DNA from: an uncultured Bacteroidota bacterium
GTDB taxonomy: Bacteria; Bacteroidota; Bacteroidia; Flavobacteriales; Flavobacteriaceae
NCBI GenBank assembly: GCA_902581145.1
Contig: CACHNE010000005.1
Location: forward strand, 16,616-80,615
Reading direction: 5' to 3'
Length of the DNA stretch: 64,000 bases
Shown here: piece after piece, positions 9,784 through 19,990 of the stretch
Layout of the letters: every line of letters starts with the position of its first letter
How positions within the stretch are numbered: position 1 is the stretch's first letter
Made by a program: the position numbers and the translations under genes
Notes under the pieces: generated by a model
What the model was told of the DNA's origin: nothing
The model's database searches: none
Seen by the model: only the letters and a program-made list of their open reading frames with translations

Positions 9784-11181
9784 ATGAAAAAATTTAGATT
9801 AAAGACATATAAAAAGAAATTTTTAGTAGACACAATTACGCCTGTAAGCGTTTATTTAAGAATTAGAGATAAATATCCTAATAGCCTTCTCTTAGAGAGT
9901 AGCGATTACAACTCAAATAATAACAGTTTCTCATATATATGCTTTAATCAGATTGCATCTTTTGAAGTTTTTGAAGATATTCTATCAACGAAATTTCCTG
10001 ACAAGTCAAACAATGAAATTTCTTGCTCTAAAGAAAATTTAATCATTGAACTGCAAAATTTCATAAATCGATTTAAAGTTGAATCTTCTGAATTACCATT
10101 CATTAGCAACGGTCTTTTTGGATACACCTCTTATGATGCTGTAAAATATTTTGAGGATATAGAAATTAGTGTGAAAGATGATTCAGTAAAAATTCCTGAT
10201 ATGTATTATGGTATTTATAAAAATATTATTGCAATTAATCATTTCAAGAACGAGGCATATATTTTTTGTCATTCTTCAGATGAGCAAAATAATATTGACA
10301 AAATATATCAACTTATAAAAGTATCTAGTTCAAGTAATTATAAATTTAATTCTATTGATGATATAAATTCAAATCTAACTGACAAAGAATTTATAAAACA
10401 AGTTAATTACGCCAAGAATCATTGTAAAAGGGGAGACGTTTTTCAACTGGTTTTATCTAGGCGATTTTCTCAAAAATTTTCTGGAGATGACTTCAATGTA
10501 TACAGAGCACTAAGAAGTATAAACCCCTCTCCATACTTATTTTATTTTGATTATGGAGGTTACAAAATTTTTGGTAGTTCACCGGAAGCCCAACTTGTTA
10601 TCAAGGAAAAGTTAGCTGAAATTCACCCTATCGCAGGTACTTTTAAAAGAACTGGAAATGAAACAGAGGATAAAATACTTGCTGAAAAATTGCTAAATGA
10701 CCCAAAAGAAGGAAGTGAGCATGTTATGTTAGTCGATCTAGCTAGAAATGATTTAAGTAGGAATTGTCAGCTTGTTAAGGTTGAAAAATTTAAAGAAGTT
10801 CAATATTTCTCTCATGTTATTCATTTAGTAAGTAAAGTCACAGGTAAGCTGGATAACAATGATAAAAATTTAAAAATAATTGCAGACACTTTTCCTGCTG
10901 GAACTCTTTCTGGAGCACCAAAACACATGGCTATGACATTAATCGAAAAATATGAAAAAACTAATAGAGGATATTATGGAGGTGCAATAGGAATATTAGA
11001 TTTCAATGGGGATTTTAATCATGCTATAATGATAAGAACTTTCCTAAGTAAAAATAACTTTTTGTATTGGCAAGCAGGTGCTGGGATCGTAGATAAGTCT
11101 GATGAAAATAATGAATTACAAGAGGTTTATAATAAATTAAATGCATTAACAAAGTCAATTAAAATGGCTGATAAATTATAA
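9784..11181 (+). CDS. trpE: Anthranilate synthase component I
   Basis: A 465-residue TrpE that converts chorismate to anthranilate using ammonia delivered by TrpG, the first committed step to tryptophan. The N-terminal LLES motif (residues 36-39) is the Trp feedback-binding element, so the enzyme is probably inhibited by Trp as well as controlled by attenuation. The chorismate-binding domain fills the C-terminal half: GDVFQLVLSRRF, IFGSSPEAQL, IHPIAGTFKRTG, HVMLVDLARNDLSRNC and the final YWQAGAGIV region. The ATG at 9784 follows the attenuator and a GC hairpin. trpG begins 1 bp after its stop. Confidence 0.97.
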   Translation: MKKFRLKTYKKKFLVDTITPVSVYLRIRDKYPNSLLLESSDYNSNNNSFSYICFNQIASFEVFEDILSTKFPDKSNNEISCSKENLIIELQNFINRFKVESSELPFISNGLFGYTSYDAVKYFEDIEISVKDDSVKIPDMYYGIYKNIIAINHFKNEAYIFCHSSDEQNNIDKIYQLIKVSSSSNYKFNSIDDINSNLTDKEFIKQVNYAKNHCKRGDVFQLVLSRRFSQKFSGDDFNVYRALRSINPSPYLFYFDYGGYKIFGSSPEAQLVIKEKLAEIHPIAGTFKRTGNETEDKILAEKLLNDPKEGSEHVMLVDLARNDLSRNCQLVKVEKFKEVQYFSHVIHLVSKVTGKLDNNDKNLKIIADTFPAGTLSGAPKHMAMTLIEKYEKTNRGYYGGAIGILDFNGDFNHAIMIRTFLSKNNFLYWQAGAGIVDKSDENNELQEVYNKLNALTKSIKMADKL

Positions 11182-11182
11182 A

Positions 11183-11746
11183 ATGAATAAGGTTTTAGTA
11201 ATAGATAATTACGATAGTTTTACTTATAATTTGGTACACCTAATTAAGGAAATGAATTATGATGTAACCGTTGTTAGAAATGATAAATTTGATTTAGATG
11301 ATATCTCAAAATTTGATAAAATTTTATTATCGCCTGGCCCTGGGATTCCCGACGAGTCAGGTCTATTGAAAAAAGTAATTGAAAAGTATGGTCCAACAAA
11401 AAGTATTCTTGGAATATGTCTTGGCCAACAAGCTATCGCTGAAGTTTATGGTGGATCTTTGAAAAACTTAGATGAAGTATTTCACGGAATTTCATCTAAC
11501 ATAAACCTTTGTGTAAAAGACGAATCAATTTTTCATGGAATCAAAAATAATTTTCAGGCAGCTAGGTATCATTCATGGGTCGTAGACAATATTTCTGATG
11601 AACTTGAAATAACATCTGTCGATGACAATAATCAAATTATGTCGATAAGACACACCCAATATGACGTTAAGGGAGTTCAGTTTCATCCTGAATCTATTTT
11701 AACCCCCTATGGAAAAAAAATTATAGAAAACTGGATTAATAACTAA
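11183..11746 (+). CDS. trpG: Anthranilate synthase component II (glutamine amidotransferase)
   Basis: A 187-residue class I glutamine amidotransferase that hydrolyses glutamine and channels ammonia to TrpE. The catalytic triad is visible: the nucleophile Cys79 in GICLGQQA, and His168 and Glu170 in FHPESIL. The oxyanion-hole loop LSPGPGIP is at residues 49-56. In many bacteria one such subunit serves both TrpE and the p-aminobenzoate synthase PabB; its place in the trp operon favours Trp synthesis here. It lies 1 bp from both trpE and trpD, so translation is likely coupled. Confidence 0.97.
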   Translation: MNKVLVIDNYDSFTYNLVHLIKEMNYDVTVVRNDKFDLDDISKFDKILLSPGPGIPDESGLLKKVIEKYGPTKSILGICLGQQAIAEVYGGSLKNLDEVFHGISSNINLCVKDESIFHGIKNNFQAARYHSWVVDNISDELEITSVDDNNQIMSIRHTQYDVKGVQFHPESILTPYGKKIIENWINN

Positions 11747-11747
11747 A

Positions 11748-12743
11748 ATGAAAGAAATTTTAACAAGATTAATAAATCATGAAAATTTAGATGAAAAAGA
11801 ATCTAAAGAAATTCTTATTGATATTTCAATGGGAAAATATAATCACGAACAGGTTGCTTCTTTTTTGACAGTTTTTATGTTAAGAAGAACATCAACAAAT
11901 GAGCTTATTGGATTTAGAGATGCATTGCTAGAATTATGTGTAAAATTGGATTTTAGTGATTTTGAAACCATTGATTTGTGTGGTACCGGGGGTGATAATA
12001 AAAACACATTTAATATCTCTACCTTGTCATCTTTTGTTACAGCTGGTGCAGGAATTCATGTTGCAAAACATGGTAATTATTCTGTTTCTTCAGCTTGTGG
12101 CTCATCCAATGTGTTAGAGTATTTTGGTATAAAATTTACAAATGAAGAAGACTATTTAAAAACCTGTTTAAATAAGGCTCATATTTGTATCTTACATGCC
12201 CCATTATTTCATCCTGCTATGAAAAATGTTGCACCTGTGAGGAAGGCACTTGGAATGAAAACATTTTTTAATATTTTAGGTCCATTGGTAAATCCTTGTC
12301 GACCAAATAATCAACTTGTTGGTGTATATGGATTGGATATTCTAAGACTTTATAAATCTGTTTTTGAAACAACTAACGGATTTAAGTATTCAATTGTCCA
12401 TTCTTTAGACGGCTACGATGAAATTTCATTAACAGGATATTCAAAAATTGTTTCAAATAATAATGAGTTATTAATAAAACCTAAAGATTTTGATTCAAAG
12501 ATAATTTCCCCTGAAAAAATCTTTGGTGGTAATACTATTGAGCAAGCTGCTTCAATTTTTCTTGATGTTTTAAATTTGAGATCTACGAAAGAGCAAACTG
12601 ATGTGGTTCTTGCAAACTCTGCTTTGGCAATTTCTACTGCAAAGGAAATTGGAATTTCTGAAGCTTTTGACTTAGCAAAAGACTCATTATTTAGTAAAAA
12701 AGCCCTTAAATCATTTAACACATTAATTGAACTAAGTAAATGA
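11748..12743 (+). CDS. trpD: Anthranilate phosphoribosyltransferase
   Basis: A 331-residue TrpD that joins anthranilate to PRPP. The PRPP/Mg loop DLCGTGGDNKNTFNIST (about residues 76-92) and KHGNYSVSSACGSSNVLEYFG are strongly conserved, and the NILGPLVNP and GYDEISLTG segments complete the family pattern. Length is normal for the class. Third gene of the trp operon. Its stop overlaps the trpC start by four bases (ATGA), a typical coupling junction. Confidence 0.97.
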   Translation: MKEILTRLINHENLDEKESKEILIDISMGKYNHEQVASFLTVFMLRRTSTNELIGFRDALLELCVKLDFSDFETIDLCGTGGDNKNTFNISTLSSFVTAGAGIHVAKHGNYSVSSACGSSNVLEYFGIKFTNEEDYLKTCLNKAHICILHAPLFHPAMKNVAPVRKALGMKTFFNILGPLVNPCRPNNQLVGVYGLDILRLYKSVFETTNGFKYSIVHSLDGYDEISLTGYSKIVSNNNELLIKPKDFDSKIISPEKIFGGNTIEQAASIFLDVLNLRSTKEQTDVVLANSALAISTAKEIGISEAFDLAKDSLFSKKALKSFNTLIELSK

Positions 12744-13525
12744 ATGTTTTGAATAAAATAATTCGTCACAAAAAAAATGAGATAAGCCATCTCAAACTAA
12801 ATTACTCTACAAGTCAATTAGAGTCTTCTTTATTTTTTGATAGAGAAACTATTTCTTTAAAAAGCAAATTAAAATCAAGCAGCTCTGGAATAATTGCAGA
12901 GCATAAAAGAAAATCTCCATCAAAAGATATCATCAACAATAAACTAAAAATACAAGAGGTTATTAGCGGATATCAAGATGCAGGAGTTTGTGGAATTTCA
13001 GTTCTAACAGACTTTGATTTCTTTGGTGGGACAAATGATGATTTAAAAATTGCTAGAGAAATTTTTGAAGGACCAATTTTAAGAAAAGATTTTATTTTAG
13101 ATGAATTTCAAATTGTTGAATCAAAATCATTAGGCGCTGATGTAATTTTATTAATCGCTTCAGTTTTAAGTAAACAGGAAATTTTCAAGTTGTCCAAGCT
13201 AGCTAATGAGTTGCATCTAGAAGTCTTGGCAGAAATTCATAATGAGAATGAACTAGAAAAGGTAATGAATCCATATATAGATTTAATCGGAGTGAATAAT
13301 AGGGATTTAAAAATATTTAAAACAGATATAAACATCTCAAAAAAAATCTCAAAAAAAATTCCTAATGATTTTTTAAAGATTTCAGAGAGTGGAATTGACA
13401 ATTATAATACCGTCAAAGATTTAAGGAAATATGGATTCAATGGTTTTTTAATTGGAGAAAATTTTATGAAAACAATAAATCCAGGCTTAGCTGCAAGGGA
13501 GTTTATAAAAAAAATTGAAATATGA
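12740..13525 (+). CDS. trpC: Indole-3-glycerol-phosphate synthase
   Basis: A 261-residue (beta/alpha)8 enzyme that closes the indole ring from carboxyphenylaminodeoxyribulose phosphate. Key elements are the catalytic IIAEHKRKSPSK strand, LRKDFILDEFQI, LEVLAEIHNENEL, IGVNNRDLKIF and the phosphate-binding ISESGI and GFLIGENFM loops. It is a stand-alone enzyme, not fused to TrpF as in enteric bacteria. It overlaps trpD and trpF by four bases on each side. Confidence 0.97.
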   Translation: MNVLNKIIRHKKNEISHLKLNYSTSQLESSLFFDRETISLKSKLKSSSSGIIAEHKRKSPSKDIINNKLKIQEVISGYQDAGVCGISVLTDFDFFGGTNDDLKIAREIFEGPILRKDFILDEFQIVESKSLGADVILLIASVLSKQEIFKLSKLANELHLEVLAEIHNENELEKVMNPYIDLIGVNNRDLKIFKTDINISKKISKKIPNDFLKISESGIDNYNTVKDLRKYGFNGFLIGENFMKTINPGLAAREFIKKIEI

Positions 13526-14130
13526 AATTAAAAATATGTGGCATGAAATATAATGATAATATCAGATTAATTTCAAAATTAAATCCTGATTATATGGGTT
13601 TTATATTTTACAATAAATCAAAAAGATTTTTCGATAATGAACCAATACCAAGGGTTAATAATAACATTAAAAAAGTAGGTGTTTTTGTTGATCCTGAAAT
13701 TGAATACCTAAACTTTATTATTAAAAAAAATAATTTAGATATGGTGCAATTACATGGAAATGAGAAACCTGATTTTATATCACAAATTCGAGGTGTTAAA
13801 ATAATAAAAGCCTTTTCAATTGATAAAAATTTCAATTTTAATTCAATCGAAAATTATATGAAATGCGATTATTTTCTTTTTGATACAAAAGGAAAATTTC
13901 CGGGTGGTAATGGAATATCTTTTGACTGGAAAATTTTAACAAACTATAAATTTAATAAACCATATTTCTTAAGTGGTGGTATAGGTTTACACAATATAAA
14001 GGAACTAAAAGACTTTTTTAGTTCAACAATTTCAAAATACTGTTTTGCATTAGATATTAATAGTCACTTTGAAATTGAGTATGCAAAAAAAGATTATGAA
14101 TTAATTAAAAATTTTAAAAATGAGCTATAA
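13522..14130 (+). CDS. trpF: Phosphoribosylanthranilate isomerase
   Basis: A 202-residue single-domain (beta/alpha)8 isomerase that performs the Amadori rearrangement between TrpD and TrpC products. The general-base Cys is in LKICGMKY near the N-terminus, followed by [39 protein letters not shown] with the catalytic Asp, and the phosphate-binding SGGIGLHNI. The C-terminal AL-D-N-S segment is also present. It overlaps trpC by 4 bases and trpB by 11 bases. Confidence 0.95.
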   Translation: MKLKICGMKYNDNIRLISKLNPDYMGFIFYNKSKRFFDNEPIPRVNNNIKKVGVFVDPEIEYLNFIIKKNNLDMVQLHGNEKPDFISQIRGVKIIKAFSIDKNFNFNSIENYMKCDYFLFDTKGKFPGGNGISFDWKILTNYKFNKPYFLSGGIGLHNIKELKDFFSSTISKYCFALDINSHFEIEYAKKDYELIKNFKNEL

Positions 14131-15301
14131 TGTAAATTTTAAAGGTTACTATGGAGATTTTGGAGGTGCATATATTCCAGAAATGCTCTTACATAATATT
14201 GACGAGCTTAAAAAAAATTATATTAAAATAATGAGTGATGATAGTTTTCAGCAAGAATTTAATCAATTGCTTAAAGACTATGTTGGCAGGCCATCTCCGC
14301 TATATTTTTCAAAAAATTTATCTGAAAAATATTCAGCTAAAATATATTTAAAAAGAGAAGATCTAAATCACACAGGAGCTCATAAAATTAACAATACAAT
14401 AGGACAAATAATCCTTGCAAAAAGATTAAATAAATCGCGGATTATTGCTGAAACTGGAGCAGGACAACATGGAGTGGCTACAGCAACAGTTTGTGCTTTA
14501 ATGGGTTTAAAATGTATCGTATATATGGGTGCTACTGATGTAAAAAGACAGGCCCCAAATGTTGCAAGAATGAAAATGTTAGGTGCTGATGTCATACCTG
14601 TAAAATCCGGAAGTTCAACCTTAAAAGATGCGACAAATGAAGCAATGAGAGACTGGATTAACAATCCAATTGATACTCATTATATTGTTGGGAGCGTTGT
14701 TGGACCGCATCCTTTTCCTGACATGGTTGCTAGATTCCAGTCTGTTATTTCAAAAGAGATAAAAGAGCAACTTCTTTTAGTTGAAGGAAGAAATTATCCA
14801 GATTATTTAATCGCCTGTGTAGGTGGAGGAAGTAATGCCGCAGGAACGTTTTATGATTATTTGGATGATGAAAGAGTGAAAATTATTTGTGTTGAGGCAT
14901 CTGGAAAAGGAGTGAATTCTGGAAAATCAGCTGCGACTACAAAATTGGGTAAAACGGGAATTATACATGGTAGCAAGACATTACTTATGCAAACAGATGA
15001 TGGTCAAATTACCGAACCCTATTCAATTTCAGCTGGATTAGATTATCCAGGAATAGGGCCTATGCATGCTAATTTATTTACCACGGGAAGAGGAGAGTTT
15101 ATTTCAATTGATGATGATGAGGCAATGTCAGCTGGTTTGCAATTGTCACAACTTGAAGGAATTATTCCTGCTATTGAAACCTCGCATGCTTTAGCAGTAT
15201 TTGATCATAAAAAATTTAATTCGACTGATATAATTGTTCTAAACCTTTCAGGTAGAGGTGATAAAGATCTAGAGAATTATATAAATTATTTTAATATATA
15301 A
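14120..15301 (+). CDS. trpB: Tryptophan synthase beta subunit
   Basis: A 393-residue PLP enzyme that condenses indole with serine. The Schiff-base lysine is Lys89 in [10 protein letters not shown], the PLP phosphate loop is [10 protein letters not shown], and the indole-tunnel and COMM regions ([18 protein letters not shown]) are intact. Length and sequence fit the TrpB1 type that works with TrpA in an alpha2-beta2 complex. It starts inside the end of trpF (11-base overlap) and shares its final base with the trpA start codon, so alpha and beta should be translated in balance. Confidence 0.98.
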   Translation: MSYNVNFKGYYGDFGGAYIPEMLLHNIDELKKNYIKIMSDDSFQQEFNQLLKDYVGRPSPLYFSKNLSEKYSAKIYLKREDLNHTGAHKINNTIGQIILAKRLNKSRIIAETGAGQHGVATATVCALMGLKCIVYMGATDVKRQAPNVARMKMLGADVIPVKSGSSTLKDATNEAMRDWINNPIDTHYIVGSVVGPHPFPDMVARFQSVISKEIKEQLLLVEGRNYPDYLIACVGGGSNAAGTFYDYLDDERVKIICVEASGKGVNSGKSAATTKLGKTGIIHGSKTLLMQTDDGQITEPYSISAGLDYPGIGPMHANLFTTGRGEFISIDDDEAMSAGLQLSQLEGIIPAIETSHALAVFDHKKFNSTDIIVLNLSGRGDKDLENYINYFNI

Positions 15302-16071
15302 TGAACAGAATTAGCAAAACCCTTAAAGAAAAAGACAATATTTTGTCAATATATTTTACTGCAGGATTTCCTGAATTAAATAGTACAATTGAAATAATTG
15401 AAAATTTAGTTTCTGCTGGTGTGGATATGATTGAAATTGGTTTACCATTTAGCGATCCATTAGCTGATGGTGAGACTATTCAGATGAGTTCAAAAATTGC
15501 ATTAGATAATGGAATATCAACAAATATTTTATTTGAACAACTCAAAGAAATTAGAAATAATGTCAGTATTCCTTTAATAATTATGGGGTATTTCAATCCT
15601 ATTTTCCAATTTGGAGTTGATGAATTTTGTAAAAAGTGCAATGAAATTGGAATTGATGGCTTGATAATTCCCGACTTACCAATTGATATTTACCTCTCAA
15701 ATTATAAAAGAATTTTTGAGAAAAATCAACTTCAAAATATATTTTTAATAACTCCACAAACCAGTAAAGAAAGAATAGAATACATAGATAATAACAGTAA
15801 TGGATTTCTATATGTAGTCAGTTCATCAAGTATAACTGGCTCCACAAATAAATTTGATAAAAACAGTATAAATTACTTCAGAAAATTAGAAAAAATGAAT
15901 TTATCTAATCCTAAAATTATTGGTTTTGGAATTTCAAATAATGAAAATTTCTCAATTGCTAGTAAATACTCAAAGGGTTGTATTGTGGGCAGTGCGTTTA
16001 TTAAATATATTCAAACTAATGGAATTAAATCTGTAGGAAAATTTATCAATGAGATTAAAATTGGAAATTAA
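15301..16071 (+). CDS. trpA: Tryptophan synthase alpha subunit
   Basis: A 256-residue (beta/alpha)8 subunit that cleaves indole-3-glycerol phosphate to indole for TrpB. The catalytic Glu45 is in MIEIGLPFSDPLADG, the second acid is in GLIIPDLP, and the phosphate is held by the VGSAF and GFGIS loops. The flexible loop YVVSSSSITGS is present. It is the last gene of the operon. Its end overlaps the converging waaA by four bases and no terminator is seen, so trp readthrough would run antisense into waaA. Confidence 0.96.
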   Translation: MNRISKTLKEKDNILSIYFTAGFPELNSTIEIIENLVSAGVDMIEIGLPFSDPLADGETIQMSSKIALDNGISTNILFEQLKEIRNNVSIPLIIMGYFNPIFQFGVDEFCKKCNEIGIDGLIIPDLPIDIYLSNYKRIFEKNQLQNIFLITPQTSKERIEYIDNNSNGFLYVVSSSSITGSTNKFDKNSINYFRKLEKMNLSNPKIIGFGISNNENFSIASKYSKGCIVGSAFIKYIQTNGIKSVGKFINEIKIGN

Positions 16072-17300
16072 TTTCTTAGTTTAAAATCATTTAGTATTAT
16101 TTCAACAGCACCCTTTTTTTTATTAAAATACTCTGTACATTTTTTTGACATTTCTAGTAATAAATTTTCATTGTCGATAAGTGATTCACACGCACTATAA
16201 AATTCATTATAATCTGAAACACTAATCATATTTCCGTTTTTAATCATCTCTTTTGCCTCGTCAAATTTTTGATAGTTTTTTCCGATAATTATCGGCTTAG
16301 AAAAGTATGCAGGCTCCAAAGTATTATGTAATCCTTTTTTACCCATACCACCCCCTACATAAGAAATTGAACTGTAATTGTAAAGAGACGACAACATACC
16401 TATATTATCAACTATTAAGCAGGAGAATTCTTTCAAATTAGTTTTTAATTTAATTTTTGAATAAAGAATTGATTTATCTCCTAAATATTTTTTTATCCTC
16501 AGAGGGTTTTTAGAAATTTCATGAGGAGCAATAATATATTTTATTTTTCTCTCGGACTTTTTAATATAACGTAAGATTATGTCTTCATCTTCCCTCCATG
16601 TACTACCAAATACAATACATTTCTTATTATCTATAAATTTCTTGATATTTTCAGAAGTTTTTTTCGTTAATTTTGGAATATCAGCATCAAATCTTAAATC
16701 ACCACAAACGATTGTATTTTGATTTCCGATAGATTCAATTACTTTTTTAGATTTTTTGTTTAATGTATAAATTGTATCAAACTGGTTAATCCCTAAATTT
16801 ATTTTTAAAAGTTTTTTCAAGAAATTTGTTCTAAAATTACCACCCACAGAATAAACCTTTGACCCATTCAGTTTGGCATGTTTAATATAATTTGGCCAAA
16901 CTTCATTTTTAATAAAAAATGTAGCTGTTGGTTTAATTATATTATAAAATTTAACACAATTTTTATTTGATGCCAGAGGAAGATATATAATACAATCAAA
17001 TAAATCATTTTCTATATTTTCGTAACCTGACGGAGAAATGAACGAAAGTAAAAACTTGTGATTTTCAAATCTCTTTTTAAGATTCTCGATTAACTTTTTT
17101 GATAGCAAATACTCTCCGTGAGATGCACAGTGAATATGTATAATCCTGTCACCTTTCTTAAAACAAATATTCAGTTTTTTAAAGCAATTTTTTCTCCCGA
17201 TTATTCCTTTTTCAATTTTATTTGAAAAAGGGGCACAGATGTATAATAGAGCTTCAAATATTTTAATTAATAGAGAGTTAATATTATAAATTTTAAACAA
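16068..17300 (-). CDS. waaA: 3-deoxy-D-manno-octulosonic acid (Kdo) transferase
   Basis: A 410-residue GT30 glycosyltransferase anchored to the inner membrane by a hydrophobic N-terminus (IKIFEALLYICAPF). It transfers Kdo from CMP-Kdo to lipid A precursor. Diagnostic segments are HIHCASHGEYLLSKKLI with the catalytic Glu, IKNEVWPNY, GDLRFD, CIVFGSTWREDEDII, IIAPHEI and SYVGGGMGKKGLHNTLEP. A putative -7 element lies only 8 bp before this ATG, so the mRNA may be nearly leaderless. It is a single gene, convergent with trpA and divergent from the amidohydrolase gene. Confidence 0.93.
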   Translation of the reverse strand: MFKIYNINSLLIKIFEALLYICAPFSNKIEKGIIGRKNCFKKLNICFKKGDRIIHIHCASHGEYLLSKKLIENLKKRFENHKFLLSFISPSGYENIENDLFDCIIYLPLASNKNCVKFYNIIKPTATFFIKNEVWPNYIKHAKLNGSKVYSVGGNFRTNFLKKLLKINLGINQFDTIYTLNKKSKKVIESIGNQNTIVCGDLRFDADIPKLTKKTSENIKKFIDNKKCIVFGSTWREDEDIILRYIKKSERKIKYIIAPHEISKNPLRIKKYLGDKSILYSKIKLKTNLKEFSCLIVDNIGMLSSLYNYSSISYVGGGMGKKGLHNTLEPAYFSKPIIIGKNYQKFDEAKEMIKNGNMISVSDYNEFYSACESLIDNENLLLEMSKKCTEYFNKKKGAVEIILNDFKLRN

Positions 17301-17307
17301 AAGTAAC

Positions 17308-17315
17308 CAAAAATA
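17308..17315 (-). promoter_or_regulatory. Candidate -7 element of waaA
   Basis: On the minus strand this reads TATTTTTG, a full match to TAnnTTTG, ending 8 bp upstream of the waaA ATG. If real, the transcript starts at or next to the start codon. Confidence 0.4.
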
Positions 17316-17350
17316 AATATTATATTAGTTAGTCCTTAATCAATGTTATT

Positions 17351-18625
17351 ATGAAAAAATTATTATTCATATTTTTATTTATTCCCTTAATAATTAATGC
17401 TCAGGACTATTACTTACATGCAGGTAAGTTATTTGATTCAAAAGATGGAAAAATTTTAAAAAATATGACCATAATTGTCACGGGAAAAAAAATTAAAGCC
17501 GTAAAAAAAGGTTTTGAATATCCAAAAAATGATACTGATATAGTAATTGATTTAAAGGATTCTACTGTAATGCCAGGATTTATCGATTTACATGTTCATA
17601 TAGAAAGCGAATATAATCCTGAAAAATATCTTAATGAATTTACCGCTGAAGAATCAGAAATAGCTTTTAGCTCTTTAAAATTTGCAAAGCGAACTTTAAT
17701 GGCTGGATTCACAACAGTCAGAGATTTAGGGGGGAGTGGAGTAAATATTTCATTAAGAAATGCTATAAATAAAGGTGAAGTTGATGGCCCACGAATTTTT
17801 ACAGCTGGTAAGGCTATTGGAACAACAGGTGGTCATGCTGATCCTACTAATGGTTGGAAAAAAAATATTGCCGGAAATCCGGGTCCTAGTGAAGGAGTTA
17901 TAAACGGAACAGATGATGCGAGAAAAGCGGTTCGTCAACGCTACAAGAATGGAGCAGATGTTATTAAGATTACTGCTACTGGAGGTGTGATGAGCATTGC
18001 AAAAAATGGTCAGAATCCACAGTTTACAATTGAGGAGATAAAGGCAATATGTGAAACTGCTAAAGATTATGATATGATAGTTGCAGCTCATGCTCATGGT
18101 GATGAAGGAATTCAAAGAGCGGTGAAGGGTGGAGTAAATACAATTGAACATGGAACCTTATTGAGCGAAAAGTCAATGGAATTAATGAAGCAATATGGCA
18201 CTTATTATGTACCAACAATTACAGCTGGTAAAGAAGTAGCATCCAAAGCAAAAATTGCTGGATACTATGACGAGTTGGTTGTTCCAAAAGCATTAGCAAT
18301 AGGACCAAAAATTCAAAGTACTACAGCTAAAGCATACAAGGCTGGTGTCAATATCGCATTTGGTTCAGATGCAGGTGTTTTTCCACATGGGGAAAATGCA
18401 AAAGAATTTAGATATATGAATGAAGCTGGTATTCCTATTATTGAATGTCTTCAGGCAGCAACAATTGTAAATTCAAAAATTCTATCAATGGAATCTGAAA
18501 TAGGTCAAATAAAAAAAGGTTTTATTGCAGATATTGTAGCAACTAAAATCAACCCAATTGATGACATTACGTCTTTGGAGAATGTACAATTTGTAATGAA
18601 GGAAGGTAAAATTTATAAAAATTAA
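17351..18625 (+). CDS. Exported metal-dependent amidohydrolase (prolidase/imidazolonepropionase-like)
   Basis: A 424-residue secreted member of the amidohydrolase (M38-like) superfamily with signal peptide MKKLLFIFLFIPLIINAQ. Metal ligands are His81 and His83 in FIDLHVHIE, the lysine expected to be carboxylated in DVIKITATGG, the histidines in AAHAHGDEG and NTIEHGTLL, and the Asp of FGSDAGVFPHGEN. The closest group I recognise is the Xaa-Pro dipeptidase-like amidohydrolases that cleave N-acylated or Xaa-Pro dipeptides, so a periplasmic peptidase role is likely, but the substrate is not fixed by sequence. It overlaps the end of lspA by four bases. Confidence 0.88.
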   Translation: MKKLLFIFLFIPLIINAQDYYLHAGKLFDSKDGKILKNMTIIVTGKKIKAVKKGFEYPKNDTDIVIDLKDSTVMPGFIDLHVHIESEYNPEKYLNEFTAEESEIAFSSLKFAKRTLMAGFTTVRDLGGSGVNISLRNAINKGEVDGPRIFTAGKAIGTTGGHADPTNGWKKNIAGNPGPSEGVINGTDDARKAVRQRYKNGADVIKITATGGVMSIAKNGQNPQFTIEEIKAICETAKDYDMIVAAHAHGDEGIQRAVKGGVNTIEHGTLLSEKSMELMKQYGTYYVPTITAGKEVASKAKIAGYYDELVVPKALAIGPKIQSTTAKAYKAGVNIAFGSDAGVFPHGENAKEFRYMNEAGIPIIECLQAATIVNSKILSMESEIGQIKKGFIADIVATKINPIDDITSLENVQFVMKEGKIYKN

Positions 18626-19107
18626 TGTTTCTTTTTAAAGCTAGAAATCAAAATTAAAATCATTCCGATTGTAACAGATAAGTCAGCAATATTAAAAATT
18701 CCTGTTTTAAAAAACTCAAAATTTAAATAAAGAAAGTCTGTAACTGATCCGTAGACGATTCTATCAAAAATATTACCGATTCCACCTCCAATTATTAATG
18801 AAAATCCGATAATTGATGTTTTGTCCAACGATTTCTCCAAGTAAGTATAAACAGTTATGCCAACCAAAACTATAACAGGTACAACAATTAACAATAAGAC
18901 CCGTAGTGTTTCTGGTAATTCACTACCCATTCCTAAAAATGCTCCAGTGTTTTCAACTTTTATTAATGTGAATATATCCCCAACAATACTTGTTTCTATA
19001 TAACTTTCAAAGTTATTTCTTACCCAAACTTTTGAAATTTGATCAAAGGCAATAGCTAATAAAACAATTATTGATATTAATATGTTCCGTTTTCTTCTAT
19101 CAATCAT
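18622..19107 (-). CDS. lspA: Lipoprotein signal peptidase (signal peptidase II)
   Basis: A 161-residue inner-membrane aspartyl protease with four membrane spans that removes signal peptides from diacylglyceryl-modified prolipoproteins. The catalytic aspartates are Asp115 (GNIFDRI) and Asp142 (FNIADLSV). The VENTGAFLGMG segment is also conserved. Last gene of the minus-strand run that begins at etfB. It overlaps fabD by 8 bases upstream and converges on the amidohydrolase gene. Confidence 0.96.
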   Translation of the reverse strand: MIDRRKRNILISIIVLLAIAFDQISKVWVRNNFESYIETSIVGDIFTLIKVENTGAFLGMGSELPETLRVLLLIVVPVIVLVGITVYTYLEKSLDKTSIIGFSLIIGGGIGNIFDRIVYGSVTDFLYLNFEFFKTGIFNIADLSVTIGMILILISSFKKKH

Positions 19108-19990
19108 TTTCTAAATTTAGTGAACCTGCCTCAATATCCCTATTAATTTTCCTTACCAAACCTTGTAAAACTTTTCCGGGTCCAACTTCTATAAATTCAC
19201 TTGCACCATCATTAATCATATTATTGATTGATTGGGTCCATCTCACAGGGCTAGTGAGTTGAGAAATTAAATTTTCTTTTATTTCATTTTCAGTTGATAA
19301 AGCAAGCCCACCAACATTTTGGTATATTGGACAAATTGGATTTGAAAAAAGGGTTTTATTGATAACATCTTCTAGTTCTTTTTTTGCTTCTTCCATTAGA
19401 GGAGAATGAAATGCTCCACCAACAGGTAAAACTAGGGCTCGTCTTGCTCCAATTTCTTTTAATTTATCACATGCTATTTCTATAGAGTTTAATTCTCCTG
19501 AAATAACCAATTGTCCTGGACAATTATAATTCGCTGCCACAACAGTTCCATTAATTTCTTCACAAACCCTTTCAACAATATTATCTTCAAGACCCAAAAC
19601 AGCTGCCATTGTCCCCGGATTATTTTCACAAGCTTTTTGCATAGCATTCGCTCTGATTGAAACTAATTTTAAACCATCTTCAAAAGAGATTGATTTATTT
19701 ACAACTAATGCTGAAAATTCTCCTAACGAATGGCCTGCAACCATATCAGGCAATACTCCGTTTTCCTTACTTAAGGCTAATATAACCGAGTGTAAAAAAA
19801 TTGCTGGCTGAGTTACCGAGGTTTGTTTTAAATCTTCAGCAGAACCATTAAACATAATATCACTTATACTAAATCCTAAAATTTCATTTGCAATATTAAA
19901 TAAATCATATGCTGTTTTTGAATTATGAAATAAATCATTACCCATCCCTGGAAATTGAGCTCCCTGTCCCGGAAAAATATATGCTTTCAT
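19100..19990 (-). CDS. fabD: Malonyl-CoA:ACP transacylase
   Basis: A 296-residue FabD that loads malonyl units onto acyl carrier protein for fatty-acid synthesis. The PGQGAQFPGMG N-terminus, nucleophile Ser88 in AGHSLGEFSA, and the catalytic His in GGAFHSPLM are intact. Length is standard. It overlaps folA by one base and lspA by 8 bases, so it is translated with the folate and thymidylate genes rather than lying in a fab cluster. Confidence 0.97.
   Translation of the reverse strand: MKAYIFPGQGAQFPGMGNDLFHNSKTAYDLFNIANEILGFSISDIMFNGSAEDLKQTSVTQPAIFLHSVILALSKENGVLPDMVAGHSLGEFSALVVNKSISFEDGLKLVSIRANAMQKACENNPGTMAAVLGLEDNIVERVCEEINGTVVAANYNCPGQLVISGELNSIEIACDKLKEIGARRALVLPVGGAFHSPLMEEAKKELEDVINKTLFSNPICPIYQNVGGLALSTENEIKENLISQLTSPVRWTQSINNMINDGASEFIEVGPGKVLQGLVRKINRDIEAGSLNLEND

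Noticed and set aside
12413-12790. A 125-codon open frame on the minus strand across trpD/trpC
   Set aside because: It lies wholly antisense to two well-conserved genes, has no recognisable product, and the other strand explains the sequence. The same applies to other antisense frames over mutS, trpB, ilvD, ilvB and hppA.
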